A DNA stretch of 64,000 bases from the NCBI GenBank assembly GCA_949738935.1, contig CATJCJ010000341.1:1-64000 (forward strand), in the 5' to 3' direction. Source of the DNA: an uncultured Eubacteriales bacterium. Lineage in GTDB: Bacteria; Bacillota; Clostridia; Lachnospirales; CAG-274. A program made the translations under genes and the position numbers. The notes under the pieces were generated by a model. That model ran no database searches, was not told the origin of the DNA, and was given only the letters and a program-made list of their open reading frames with translations. This document shows positions 37,342 through 46,474 of this stretch, piece after piece; positions within the stretch are counted from its first letter, which is position 1, and every line of letters starts with the position of its first letter.

Positions 37342-38328
37342 CTACTCCTCCTTTCCTACTAAAGATGTAATCTGTATAGCGTTTTTACCCCTGCTAATAC
37401 CGGGTTTTGCGTAAAATTTCAATAAATTGCCTATCATAACGTGAAAATCCGAGTTAACAAACGAATCAAGAGTAATCACATCGCCGACTTGTAAATCGAT
37501 GAACTCATCAACTGTAATATTAGTTCTTCCGACAACAACAGAAACAGGTATTTTAGCCTCCTCAAGACCATACTCAACCTTATTTCTATAAACACTCAAA
37601 TCTTCTTCTTCCTGACTTGAGAACCAATACTTAGTATTCAGCTTATCCATAATAGGCTCGATAGTCAAATGAGGGATACAAAAGTTAAAGAAGCCCTCAA
37701 CTCCCCCAAGATTAACGCTCAAAGTAACCAAAGCAATCATTTCATTAGGCGACATAATTTGCGCAAATTGCGAATTGGTTTCAAGTTTTTCAAGAGTAGG
37801 AGAAACATGGCACACATTCTCCCAAGGTTCAACCAAATATGAAATAATCTGAGAAACAACTCTGCTTAAGAGTATTTTTTCTATTTCAGTAAACTCTCTT
37901 GTTTTTTTAAGAACATCACCGGCGCCCCCCAAAATCCTATCAATAATAGAATATCCTATATTAGCTGATACGTCAAGAATAACAGAGCCTTTTAAAGAAG
38001 AATTCCCAAGGTCTATTATACCAAGAACAACTGGATTAAGCAAAGAGTTGCTAAACTCATTATAAGTGAGCTGTTCGGCGTTTGCCACCTCAATCTGGGT
38101 AGCGGTTCTCAAATATCCGGTTAAAAATGATGATACCAGTCTTGCAAAATTCTCAAAAATTACCTCAAGTGTACGAAGTTGTTCTTTACCAAATTTAGAG
38201 GGTCTCGCGAAATTATAAGCGGTAACCTTTTTCTCCTCAACATTATTATTAAGAACAACATTATCATCTCCACTTGACAATGCGCTTAAAAGGGCGTCAA
38301 TTTCGCTCTGAGATAAAATATCACTCAT
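37342..38328 (-). CDS. fliM: flagellar motor switch protein FliM
   Basis: A 328-residue C-ring protein. The N-terminal CheY-P-binding motif ILSQSEIDALL, the middle CheC-like domain (with GSVILDVSANIGYSIIDRIL, lacking phosphatase residues) and the C-terminal FliN-like domain (RTNITVDEFIDLQVGDVI) are all present. It lies 4 bp upstream of fliY. Confidence 0.95.
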   Translation of the reverse strand: MSDILSQSEIDALLSALSSGDDNVVLNNNVEEKKVTAYNFARPSKFGKEQLRTLEVIFENFARLVSSFLTGYLRTATQIEVANAEQLTYNEFSNSLLNPVVLGIIDLGNSSLKGSVILDVSANIGYSIIDRILGGAGDVLKKTREFTEIEKILLSRVVSQIISYLVEPWENVCHVSPTLEKLETNSQFAQIMSPNEMIALVTLSVNLGGVEGFFNFCIPHLTIEPIMDKLNTKYWFSSQEEEDLSVYRNKVEYGLEEAKIPVSVVVGRTNITVDEFIDLQVGDVITLDSFVNSDFHVMIGNLLKFYAKPGISRGKNAIQITSLVGKEE

Positions 38329-38364
38329 TTTATTTTACCACCTGCCTTATACACTTTCAAAAAA

Positions 38365-38856
38365 TTATTGTAAAGCGATTTCTTTTATATAAATATTTGT
38401 AATTAAATTTGTGTTAAATTCTTTTCTTACCTTATCCAAAACCTCGTCTTTAAAATTCTCAAGACCATCTTCTTTTTTAAGGTCCTCAATAGTTCTTTTT
38501 CTTAATACATTGTTTATTATATCCCTGACAACAACAATTCTGCTGTTTACGGTAGCGACAGTAGCCTCGCTTTCATCTTCCCCGCCTTTAATATCAAGGT
38601 TAAGATTAATTTTAGCTATATGTTCTTTTTTATCCTCACCAACCAAAAGATTCGTATAAATAGAATCTCCGATTTCAATAAGAGTATTCACACTCTTATC
38701 TTCAGGCTCAGCGTCCTCATCTTCAGCCTCTTGAGCCTGTTCTTCCCCGGCAGCGCTAAATGAGGTAACAACATAATAAGCCCCAAACGCCATAGTTCCA
38801 AGCAATATGAAAAGTAAAACAATAATAATAATAAGCATCATTTTATTTTTTTCCAA
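38365..38856 (-). CDS. fliL: flagellar basal body-associated protein FliL
   Basis: A 163-residue protein with an N-terminal transmembrane helix (about residues 7-32), an acidic linker and a C-terminal extracytoplasmic domain typical of FliL, which supports stator function near MotAB. The start is TTG at 38856 behind GGAGGGAT. It lies between motB and fliM. Confidence 0.9.
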   Translation of the reverse strand: MEKNKMMLIIIIVLLFILLGTMAFGAYYVVTSFSAAGEEQAQEAEDEDAEPEDKSVNTLIEIGDSIYTNLLVGEDKKEHIAKINLNLDIKGGEDESEATVATVNSRIVVVRDIINNVLRKRTIEDLKKEDGLENFKDEVLDKVRKEFNTNLITNIYIKEIALQ

Positions 38857-38876
38857 GTATATCCCTCCTACTCTAA

Positions 38877-39653
38877 TTAAGAATTCATCTGATTATTCTC
38901 ACCTGAAAAATATTTACTTAATATTTTTATTTCAACTCTTCGGTTAATCGACCTGTTTTCAGGAGTATCATTAGGAACTTTGGGTCTAAACTCACCAAAG
39001 CCTTCCGCGGATATTCTTTCAGGTGAAAATCCTTTTGTGTTGGTAAAATACATAGCGACAGAAATAGCTCTTGCCGCTGACAAATACCAGTTATTAGGAA
39101 ACCTCGGAGTATTAATAGGTCTGTTATCGGCGTGACCCTCAATTTTAACATCATTTTCAGGATACTTTGCGAGCTCATTAGCAACAATATTCAAAGCTCC
39201 CAAAGCTTCCTGTTTAAGGTCCGCCTTTCCGCTGTCAAATAAAATACCATCTTTAAAACTCAAAGTAATACTCTGTTCATTTTGTTCAACCTCAACTTTA
39301 TCTTGCAAATTATTCTCGGCAAAATAAGTTTTAAAATCAGAAGACATTTTTACAAGTTCCTCAGTAGCCTCCTCAAGCTCCTCATTTTCTTCCTGAGCGT
39401 CACCTTGAACCATAGGCATAGAAACAATACCGTTTCCAAGGGCGTCAAGAATTGAGGTGCTCGCCGATTCCGTAATAGTTATTCTATTCGCCGAAGAGAA
39501 CGAAGCCGCGATTTGCTCAAATTTAGCGGCGTCAATACTTGACATAGCGAACAGAAGCACAAAGAAACAAAGGAGCAATGTAACCATATCACCATATGTT
39601 CCCATCCATTCGTCAAGACCCTTTTTAACTTCCTCTTCTTTTCTTTTAGCCAT
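38877..39653 (-). CDS. motB: flagellar motor stator protein MotB
   Basis: A 258-residue stator protein. One transmembrane helix starts near residue 18 with the proton-binding Asp in the GDMVTLLLCFFVLLFAMSS stretch. The OmpA-like peptidoglycan-binding domain is in the C-terminal half (IEGHADNRPI and SAARAISVAMYF). It overlaps motA by one base. Proton versus sodium use cannot be decided from the visible residues. Confidence 0.95.
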   Translation of the reverse strand: MAKRKEEEVKKGLDEWMGTYGDMVTLLLCFFVLLFAMSSIDAAKFEQIAASFSSANRITITESASTSILDALGNGIVSMPMVQGDAQEENEELEEATEELVKMSSDFKTYFAENNLQDKVEVEQNEQSITLSFKDGILFDSGKADLKQEALGALNIVANELAKYPENDVKIEGHADNRPINTPRFPNNWYLSAARAISVAMYFTNTKGFSPERISAEGFGEFRPKVPNDTPENRSINRRVEIKILSKYFSGENNQMNS

Positions 39654-40465
39654 TATTCATCACCAGCCTGAGCGTCTTTATTAGCGTCCTCACCAACATT
39701 TCTTCTCAAAGTAGGCGACAAGAACGCTTTAAGTTTTTCCTCAATAATACGAGGGTTTTCACCTGCTTGAATAGATAAAATACCTTCAATCAAAACTTCT
39801 TTCATAAGTATCTCATCATTACTGTATGATTTCATTTTATTAGCGATAGGAGTAGAAATAAAGTTAGCCACAAGAGAGCCATAAAATGTAGTGATAATAG
39901 CAACCGCCATACTGCCACCAATAGTAGATGGGTCACTCATAGTCTGAAGCATCATAACCAAACCGATAAGAGTACCAATCATACCCCAAGCCGGGCCCAT
40001 CGACGCTATAAACTCCCAAACTCCCTGAACATCTTTATGTCGGCCATCTATGTACGCGAGCTCTGTTTCAAGAATACTTCTAACCAATTCCGGGTCAGTT
40101 CCGTCAACAACAAGCATAACGCCTTTTTGCAGGAACTCATCTTCCATAGCGCTGGAAGCGTCCTCAAGAGCGAGAATACCCTCTTTTCTGGCAAGACCTG
40201 CAAGCTCAACAATTTTAGCGATAGCCTCAACCGGGTCAAGTTTTTTTGGTTTAAGAATGTTTTTAACAGCCTTAAAAGCGGTAATAACCTTTGGAAGAGG
40301 CTGAGCAATCAATGTTGCCGCGATAGTACCTCCCAAAGTAATCATAACCGACGGCGGGTCGACAAAGTTAGCAACCGCGGCAAAATCCATATCCGCATTC
40401 AAAAGTATGGAGAGTACAATAAATACCCAACCTGAACAAAATCCAATAATAACGCCTAATTCCAT
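39653..40465 (-). CDS. motA: flagellar motor stator protein MotA
   Basis: A 270-residue stator protein with four transmembrane helices. The conserved PAWGMIGTLIGLVMML stretch near residue 160 marks the third helix, and the cytoplasmic loop between helices 2 and 3 carries the charged residues. ATG follows AAAGGGG. It is the second gene after the internal promoter at 40711-40740. Confidence 0.95.
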   Translation of the reverse strand: MELGVIIGFCSGWVFIVLSILLNADMDFAAVANFVDPPSVMITLGGTIAATLIAQPLPKVITAFKAVKNILKPKKLDPVEAIAKIVELAGLARKEGILALEDASSAMEDEFLQKGVMLVVDGTDPELVRSILETELAYIDGRHKDVQGVWEFIASMGPAWGMIGTLIGLVMMLQTMSDPSTIGGSMAVAIITTFYGSLVANFISTPIANKMKSYSNDEILMKEVLIEGILSIQAGENPRIIEEKLKAFLSPTLRRNVGEDANKDAQAGDE

Positions 40466-40490
40466 ATCCGCTTACCCCTTTCCTTAAAGA

Positions 40491-40673
40491 TTAGCGATAT
40501 ATTTTTCTTTTATAATCTATAATGTTATCTATAATATCATCAATAGACTCCTTAACAATAATCTTGCGTCCGGTAGTCATTGTTATTGTCGTATCCGGTG
40601 TCGATTCAATACACTCAATGTAGTCACAATTAATATAAAAAGCTTTATCGTTTATTTTCGTAACAACTATCAT
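40491..40673 (-). CDS. flbD: FlbD/SwrD family protein
   Basis: A 60-residue protein of the FlbD family (SwrD in Bacillus, which raises motor power). The typical run ITMTTGRKIIVKESIDDI is visible. ATG follows TTGGAGGAA. It lies between flgE and motA, its conserved place, and directly downstream of a predicted sigma-A promoter. Confidence 0.9.
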   Translation of the reverse strand: MIVVTKINDKAFYINCDYIECIESTPDTTITMTTGRKIIVKESIDDIIDNIIDYKRKIYR

Positions 40674-40710
40674 AAAAATACTTCCTCCAAAATTTTAAAT
40701 ACTTTATTCT

Positions 40711-40740
40711 ATTATAACTATATTTATCTGCCTTTGTCAA
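40711..40740 (-). promoter_or_regulatory. predicted internal sigma-A promoter before flbD-motAB
   Basis: On the - strand: TTGACA (40740-40735), an 18-bp spacer and TATAAT (40716-40711), both boxes exact consensus. It would start transcripts about 30 bp before flbD. The -35 box overlaps the descending arm of the hairpin after flgE. Confidence 0.65.
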
Positions 40741-40762
40741 AAAAAATTTTTAACAAAGGCAG
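40729..40762 (-). other. hairpin after flgE
   Basis: A perfect 10-bp stem (CTGCCTTTGT / ACAAAGGCAG), extended by an A/T pairing in the 14-base interior, 11 bp after the flgE stop. No U run follows, so it is more likely an mRNA-stabilising or processing structure than a terminator. Confidence 0.7.
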
Positions 40763-40773
40763 AAATTATTTAA

Positions 40774-42066
40774 TTAACGTTTAAGATTTACCAATTCCTG
40801 AAGCATCTCATCAGAAGTTGTAATAATTCTGGAATTAGCCTGAAAACCCCTTTGAGTTGTAATCATCTGAGTAAACTCATAAGAAATATCAACATTTGAC
40901 ATTTCAAGATTACCGCCCATAAGCTTTCCGCCGCTAGCTCCAATTTCCTGACCTATACCATCAAAATCACCCGAGTTTGTAGTAGCTGCGTATAAGTTAT
41001 TTCCAACTTTCTCAAGACCGGCTGGATTAGGAAAATCAGCGATAGCGATTTGCCCAAGGGTTTTCGTAAGACCGTTAGTGTAGCTTCCTGTGATAATACC
41101 ATCGCCCCCAATAGAATATCCCTTAAGGGCTCCCGCTTTATACCCATTATCAGTGGTGGCGTCAGCGTCAGGGTTTGACGCGAACTGAGTAAGATTGTGA
41201 AAATCAACTTTAAGCTCAGGAGCGAATTCCGAATTATAAGGAGCGTTCGCCTGGTCAGCGAAATCAACAGTGGTAGTAAGCACAAGCGTATCAGCGTCCT
41301 GACCAAGAAGTGTACCGTCAGTATCAAATGCAAGCGAAAAAGTAGAGGTTCCAAAAGTCAAATCAACCATATTTTTAGGGTCACCATTCACGGTTGCTCT
41401 TGTTCCAAGCTCAATATCCCATCTCTTACTTCCTGAGTCATAATTAAGAGTTACCTCAACTCTATACTCATTTCCAAGGCTGTCAAAGAAAGACATAGTG
41501 TTAAGTTGCTTAGGGTTAGTAGCGGGGTTAAGATTTCCGCTGAAAGTAATGGAATCCGTCACTGTAGGTTTAAGGTAAGACTTTGTTCCCTCATAGAGAT
41601 TAAGTCCCTGAACTCTTTGTTTAACAATCTCATCATTTTCATTTGTACTCCAGCCATTAACCATCATACCGTTAGAATCAGTAAGATTACCAAAATCATC
41701 AACCTGAAAAGCCCCCGCTCTTGTAAAGTAAGTACCTGTAACGTCACTGACAATAAAGAAACCGTCACCGGAAATCATTACATCATTAGGGTTATCTGTT
41801 CTCTCTGTGGAACCTGTTGTCATAACGGTTGAAATAGCCGACACATTAGAACCAAGACCGATTTGCATAGCGTTTGTACCGCCCTTACCGGTAGCCTCGC
41901 TCGCGCCTGTGGCACCGCTTAGCGTTTGATTTATAACATCATTAAAAACTGTAGTTGACCTTTTAAAACCAACTGTATTAACATTAGAAATATTATTACC
42001 GATAACATCCATTTTTGACTGATGAACTCTCAAGCCGGAAACGCCTGAGAACAAAGATCTCATCAT
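40774..42066 (-). CDS. flgE: flagellar hook protein FlgE
   Basis: A 430-residue hook subunit. The N-terminal rod/hook motif SLFSGVSGLRVHQSKMDVIGNN and the C-terminal FlgBCEFG-type helix (TQMITTQRGFQANSRII) bracket the D1/D2 domains. Length is normal for a short-hook type. ATG follows AAGGAGG. It is flanked by hairpins on both sides (42097-42130 and 40729-40762). Confidence 0.95.
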   Translation of the reverse strand: MMRSLFSGVSGLRVHQSKMDVIGNNISNVNTVGFKRSTTVFNDVINQTLSGATGASEATGKGGTNAMQIGLGSNVSAISTVMTTGSTERTDNPNDVMISGDGFFIVSDVTGTYFTRAGAFQVDDFGNLTDSNGMMVNGWSTNENDEIVKQRVQGLNLYEGTKSYLKPTVTDSITFSGNLNPATNPKQLNTMSFFDSLGNEYRVEVTLNYDSGSKRWDIELGTRATVNGDPKNMVDLTFGTSTFSLAFDTDGTLLGQDADTLVLTTTVDFADQANAPYNSEFAPELKVDFHNLTQFASNPDADATTDNGYKAGALKGYSIGGDGIITGSYTNGLTKTLGQIAIADFPNPAGLEKVGNNLYAATTNSGDFDGIGQEIGASGGKLMGGNLEMSNVDISYEFTQMITTQRGFQANSRIITTSDEMLQELVNLKR

Positions 42067-42096
42067 AATAAATTACCTCCTTAAAATATAGCGCCG

Positions 42097-42130
42097 TAAG
42101 CCGTTTTGTCTGTCATTCAAAAACGGCTTA
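42097..42130 (-). other. hairpin before flgE
   Basis: A perfect 11-bp stem (TAAGCCGTTTT / AAAACGGCTTA) with a 12-base loop, between the TIGR02530-type gene and flgE. It lacks a following U run and ends about 20 bases upstream of the flgE ribosome site. Confidence 0.65.
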
Positions 42131-42148
42131 GCCTCCAAAAAGGTCCGG

Positions 42149-42523
42149 CTAAACAATAACGGCGCCGTCAATATTAGTAAAGATATTTTCATTTTCATTA
42201 TTCATAGCGGTAATGACTACCTTATTTTTAACATTAACAACAAGAGCGATGTCGTCCACCAAAACAAGAGAATCATTAATACCCTTTTGAGAGGCCTTAT
42301 GAATTCCATTTTCAACTCTTTTAATTTGTTCTGAGGATAGAGAAACATTTCTGTCATTAAGCCTCATTGAAGCGTGTTTTGAAAAATGAATTGGTGAATT
42401 GTCTTCAAATTTGCTGTTAAAAATATTTTGAAATGAGTTTGCCCCGTTTAAGCCCTCAGAACTCTTATGAGTCTTTGTTTTGACATTTTCAGGCAATATA
42501 ATATTGTTATTATATATACGCAT
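42149..42523 (-). CDS. TIGR02530-type flagellar operon protein
   Basis: A 124-residue protein with the family core HFSKHASMRLNDRNVSLS and a C-terminal VKNKVVITAMN motif. This small family is known only from flagellar operons, between flgD and flgE, and has no assigned function. ATG follows GAGTGGTGA. Confidence 0.75.
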   Translation of the reverse strand: MRIYNNNIILPENVKTKTHKSSEGLNGANSFQNIFNSKFEDNSPIHFSKHASMRLNDRNVSLSSEQIKRVENGIHKASQKGINDSLVLVDDIALVVNVKNKVVITAMNNENENIFTNIDGAVIV

Positions 42524-42563
42524 TAAAAATCACCACTCTCACTCTGATTGTTTTTATTTTATC

Positions 42564-43583
42564 TTATTTTTCAGAATCCCCTTTAGAACTCTCTTTAGCG
42601 TTAACCTTAGAAAACGGAACCTGTTTATCTCCGACATTGAGATAACATTCCTTATCTTTAACAACGACAGAATCAACCTTTCCCGAAACAGTGACAATCT
42701 CAGTATCAGTATCTTTAATTTTATAACTAACATTAATATCCTGTCCCACATAAGCTAATGAGTTCAATACTGAAGCGACATCTTTAACCTCAACATACTT
42801 TCCGCCAACAGTCAGGAAAACAGACTTACTGCCAATAGAAATATCTGTAATAGGACCTGTTATAACATTCAAACTTCCATCCTCATTGTACGTTTCGGCT
42901 GAAATATTCTGACCCTTCAAAAGCATATTATCAGAAACAGAAATAACCTCATGAGTATAAACATCTTTTCCGCCAATACTCAAAACAGGTGTATCATTAA
43001 TAAATTTGATATAATCAACTTTTCCCTCAACAAACTCCTTAGGATTAAGTTTTTCGTCAAAAGTAATAGCCTGAACAGTTTTCCCCACAAGAGAAAGAGC
43101 CTGAGAGACAACAAGATTTCTGTCAATACTTGTGTTAACATCTGTAGAATAAACTTGCTGAACATCAGAGTAAGGAACTTCCTTATCACCAATATTCAAA
43201 TAAGCTCCTGTCTTTTTAACGGTAATAGAATCAACTATTCCAACAACTTCTTCATAGACATTTTTGCTCTCATTATAAACTTTAGCGGAAATAGTTCTTC
43301 CAATCATACCATAAGCCTGACTATTAGTCATAGTATTATTAAGGTTGTTCATCTGTTCAAGAGCGGTAAACTGAGCCATCTGAGACACAAACTCCGTATT
43401 ATCCATAGGGTCAAGCGGGTCTTGATACTGAAGTTGAGTAACAAGAAGTCTCAAAAAAGCGTCTTTATCCAAATCAGAGTTTTTCTTTGTACTGCTTGCG
43501 GCAGCGTTATCACCCTTAGCCTTATTCGCCTCAATGTCATAAAAAAGCGGTGATGACGATGCTGATGATGTATCAATTGCCAT
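42564..43583 (-). CDS. flgD: hook cap protein FlgD with four repeat domains
   Basis: A 339-residue FlgD, the scaffold that caps the growing hook. The N-terminal FlgD domain carries KDAFLRLLVTQLQYQDPLDP (residues 40-59). Four tandem repeats of about 52 residues follow (about 94-145, 165-217, 222-274, 278-328), each with a pattern like GKVDSVVVKDKECYLNVGDK. Clostridial FlgD usually has fewer such Tudor/Ig-like units, so the protein is longer than most. ATG follows AAGGAGGA. Confidence 0.9.
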   Translation of the reverse strand: MAIDTSSASSSPLFYDIEANKAKGDNAAASSTKKNSDLDKDAFLRLLVTQLQYQDPLDPMDNTEFVSQMAQFTALEQMNNLNNTMTNSQAYGMIGRTISAKVYNESKNVYEEVVGIVDSITVKKTGAYLNIGDKEVPYSDVQQVYSTDVNTSIDRNLVVSQALSLVGKTVQAITFDEKLNPKEFVEGKVDYIKFINDTPVLSIGGKDVYTHEVISVSDNMLLKGQNISAETYNEDGSLNVITGPITDISIGSKSVFLTVGGKYVEVKDVASVLNSLAYVGQDINVSYKIKDTDTEIVTVSGKVDSVVVKDKECYLNVGDKQVPFSKVNAKESSKGDSEK

Positions 43584-43595
43584 ATTTATTCCTCC

Positions 43596-45152
43596 TTACG
43601 CTGTATAGTTTACGTTTGTCTGAAGAATATCTCCCTCATCAACGTACTCCATTTCCTCATTTTCTTCCTCAGCGGAATCACCGATAATATCATTAATTCT
43701 TTTAGAGGATTTATTTTGCTCAAACTCAAACTTTTGTCTCTCTCTTTCAGAATTCTCACTTCCAACAGACACCGACAAAGCGGAAACTTGAACTCCCTGT
43801 TCATCAAGCATATTTTTAAGATTGTTAAAATTAGACTCAATAATTTCTTTAACCCTTTGATTTTCTGCTGTAAATTGAGCTGAGACAATGCCGTTCTCAC
43901 TAACAATTTTAAGAGAAACATCTCCAAGATAATCAGGTTTCAGAGTAACTCTTATCTCACTGATACTTTCACTGACAATACTAGTTTTAAACTTATCAAT
44001 AATTTGATTAATAACATCAGCGGTATTAACGTTTCTCATAGACTGAGTTTTTACAGCGACTTGGCTCAATGCTTTATTAATATTCTCAAAAGCCACGGTA
44101 CTGATTCCTGTCTCGTTATTAAAATTAGAGTTATTAGCGAAATTCATATGATTATTTTGAAAACCGCCCTGCCCTGTAAAATCATTTTTCATATCCGTAT
44201 TTTCAGCGGACTCAACAGGAACAAACGCAATCTCAGCGTTTTCCTCATCAACAGGAATATAACTATCACCGCTTTCCTTAATTAACCGAGAAGAAGTATT
44301 CTCATTTCTAACCATTCCCTCTTTAACAGAATTCTGTTCCATATTTGAGGCTTTCTCATCATTAACGGAAACATTTTCTTTATTTTCAGGAACAATTATT
44401 TTCTGGTCAGAATTAACCTCCATCTCAAAATTATCATCAAAATCAGCGTCAACAGTATTATTATCTGGTTTACTCATTGACTCAAAATCAAAGTCTAAAT
44501 TCAAATCTTTAATAATACTCTCGAAATCAGCAACTTTCTCATCAACAAGCTGTCTAACCTCAACAATAATATCCTTTATACCCTCAATAGCTAAAAGGTC
44601 AGATGGGTCACCGGCTTGAAATACCTCCTGTAAAAACCCAAGAAGATTTTCAGGATTTTTAAGCTGAAAAACATTAATACCCAGCTGTTCAAGAATATTT
44701 TTAACCTCATCAACCTCAATACCTAAGACATCAGCAATTTCCTTTTGAAGCTCTTCTTCTTTTTCAGAAACAATAGTTTCCGCCTTATTATCAGAAGTCT
44801 CAACTTTTTTATCAGAATCAGTTTTACTTTCACCGCCATTAACAGCGTTTAATTCTGAGTCTTCTTGATTATCTTTTACGTCTTTGTTTTCCACATTTGT
44901 CCCATTATTTTCTTTAACAGTTTTTTTGTCGAAAGAACAGCTTTTATCAGCTTTAGAACCGTTTTGATTCACCTCATTTTTGCCCTTGGAAGAAGTCTTA
45001 ATTGTTTCCTTAGGTGTTGAGGCGTTAACTTTTGACGAACCACTCAAATAATTCTCAAAATTACTTCTTGTTTTTTTAAAAGAATCTGAGTTTGCCCTCA
45101 AATTGTTTCCCGACATTGCCAAATTGTTAAAAAGCAATTTTGTCAATTCCAT
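43596..45152 (-). CDS. fliK: flagellar hook-length control protein FliK
   Basis: A 518-residue FliK. The long N-terminal region is Ser/Asn/Glu/Lys-rich and probably disordered (the ruler part). The C-terminal Flg_hook domain shows SEIRVTLKPDYLGDVSLKIV near residue 405 and the variable tail is acidic. The chosen start is ATG 45152 behind GGGAGGTGA; a 32-residue upstream extension of the frame overlaps the neighbouring gene and has no site. Confidence 0.88.
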   Translation of the reverse strand: MELTKLLFNNLAMSGNNLRANSDSFKKTRSNFENYLSGSSKVNASTPKETIKTSSKGKNEVNQNGSKADKSCSFDKKTVKENNGTNVENKDVKDNQEDSELNAVNGGESKTDSDKKVETSDNKAETIVSEKEEELQKEIADVLGIEVDEVKNILEQLGINVFQLKNPENLLGFLQEVFQAGDPSDLLAIEGIKDIIVEVRQLVDEKVADFESIIKDLNLDFDFESMSKPDNNTVDADFDDNFEMEVNSDQKIIVPENKENVSVNDEKASNMEQNSVKEGMVRNENTSSRLIKESGDSYIPVDEENAEIAFVPVESAENTDMKNDFTGQGGFQNNHMNFANNSNFNNETGISTVAFENINKALSQVAVKTQSMRNVNTADVINQIIDKFKTSIVSESISEIRVTLKPDYLGDVSLKIVSENGIVSAQFTAENQRVKEIIESNFNNLKNMLDEQGVQVSALSVSVGSENSERERQKFEFEQNKSSKRINDIIGDSAEEENEEMEYVDEGDILQTNVNYTA

Positions 45153-45183
45153 TTTTCTATCACCTCCCAAATAAAATAAATAA

Positions 45184-45993
45184 TTATTGTTGTTCAGGCG
45201 CCATTTGTTTAGCCGCGGCGGCGGCATTTGTAGAATCCATAGCACCAAGTATAGCGCCTCTTTGTTCAGCGCTTATATTATTAAGTATACGAACAACCAA
45301 ATTCATGTCGGTTCCAATCATTTCTTCAAGAACCTTAGCGGCAGCATCTTTTTTCATACTCTCAAAAGTCTGTACATATTGTTTCAATTCTTTATCAACT
45401 GCCTCCTGAGTAACAACCTCTTTATAAATCTTATCAGCGTTTTCAGGATAAACGCTCTCATAATAAGTTTTATAAGCGTTAGGGTCATTTTCAGCAATCA
45501 TTCTATCAAAAGCTTCTTTATCACTTTTAAACTTAACCTGCTCCGCCTCTATCTCTTTAAGTCTTTTCATTTCAGCGTCATTATCCGAAATTCTTTTTGT
45601 CAAATTATCTTTATCTTCCTCAAGAGCTTTCTTTTCAGATTCCAATTTCTTATTTTGAACAATAAGCTGTTCTTTTGTCAATCCACTGTACTCATCTTCC
45701 TCTCCGCCCTCTTCAGCGGCCGGAATCCACTCTCCAACAACAGGAACATCTCTCAAAAAAGGATAAACATAATCATCTCTCCAATTAAAAGGATTTAATA
45801 AAAACAACACAAGTCCCAGTATTATAATAAGCCCAAAAAAGCCAAGAATAATTTTACCTTTTCCCTTGCCCTTTTTCTTTTTTTCTTTTTTCTTTTTTTC
45901 TTTTTTTTCCGCCTTTTTATCTATATTAACATTTTCGTCCCCAATCTCAGGAGCGGAAACGCTATTTTCATTAGCCTTAGTTTTAGCTGCCAT
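45184..45993 (-). CDS. ylxF: YlxF / MotE-like membrane protein
   Basis: A 269-residue protein: a Lys-rich N-terminus, one transmembrane helix (about residues 48-67, IILGFFGLIIILGLVLFLL), a coiled coil (about 105-160) and a C-terminal MgtE-N-like domain (VRILNNISAEQRGAILGAMD). This architecture and its place between fliJ and fliK match Bacillus YlxF; MotE relatives in alphaproteobacteria act as a periplasmic chaperone. The start at 45993 follows GGGAGGTTG; the frame is open 13 codons further without a site. Confidence 0.75.
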   Translation of the reverse strand: MAAKTKANENSVSAPEIGDENVNIDKKAEKKEKKKKEKKKKGKGKGKIILGFFGLIIILGLVLFLLNPFNWRDDYVYPFLRDVPVVGEWIPAAEEGGEEDEYSGLTKEQLIVQNKKLESEKKALEEDKDNLTKRISDNDAEMKRLKEIEAEQVKFKSDKEAFDRMIAENDPNAYKTYYESVYPENADKIYKEVVTQEAVDKELKQYVQTFESMKKDAAAKVLEEMIGTDMNLVVRILNNISAEQRGAILGAMDSTNAAAAAKQMAPEQQ

Positions 45994-46028
45994 TTTTGCA
46001 ACCTCCCATATACAACTTTCAGAATAAA

Positions 46029-46469
46029 TCAAGAGTTATTATATTGATAACTCACAATTTCATCAACAATCTTTTGTTCTTTCAAAAGCTGTTCTTTATT
46101 ATATTCAATTTTATCGTTTTCTTTAATAACATCAAGCATTTTTCTTTCTTTCATAGCCTCAACAAGTTCAACACGTTTGTTCTCAGCAAAATTTTCCGCC
46201 TTTCTCACGGCATTTTCCTGCTCCTCAATTTTGCGTTTTATGCAGTCTAAAAATGTATTATATCTTCTAAGCTCATCAGACCTTATGCCTGAATTAATGC
46301 TATTTCTGATAGAATAAATCAAATTTTTCTTTTTCTCATTAAGCCTTCGCAGAAAATCTCTTTCCTCATCAAGTTTTTTCAAAGCCTTACCATACTCAAG
46401 CTTCTTTTGTTCCTCAATTTTTTCTTTAATTCCCAAAAAGCTTTCCATTCTAAACTTAAAACCGGCCAC
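46029..46469 (-). CDS. fliJ: flagellar export chaperone FliJ
   Basis: A 146-residue, almost entirely coiled-coil protein binding the FliI ATPase. The N-terminal FKFRMESFLGIKE pattern fits FliJ. The start is placed at GTG 46469, 9 bases after GGAGG (46483-46479); a TTG at 46478 abuts that site and overlaps the fliI stop, so it is less likely. Sequence is poorly conserved and position after fliI adds weight. Confidence 0.82.
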   Translation of the reverse strand: MAGFKFRMESFLGIKEKIEEQKKLEYGKALKKLDEERDFLRRLNEKKKNLIYSIRNSINSGIRSDELRRYNTFLDCIKRKIEEQENAVRKAENFAENKRVELVEAMKERKMLDVIKENDKIEYNKEQLLKEQKIVDEIVSYQYNNS

Positions 46470-46474
46470 AAAAA

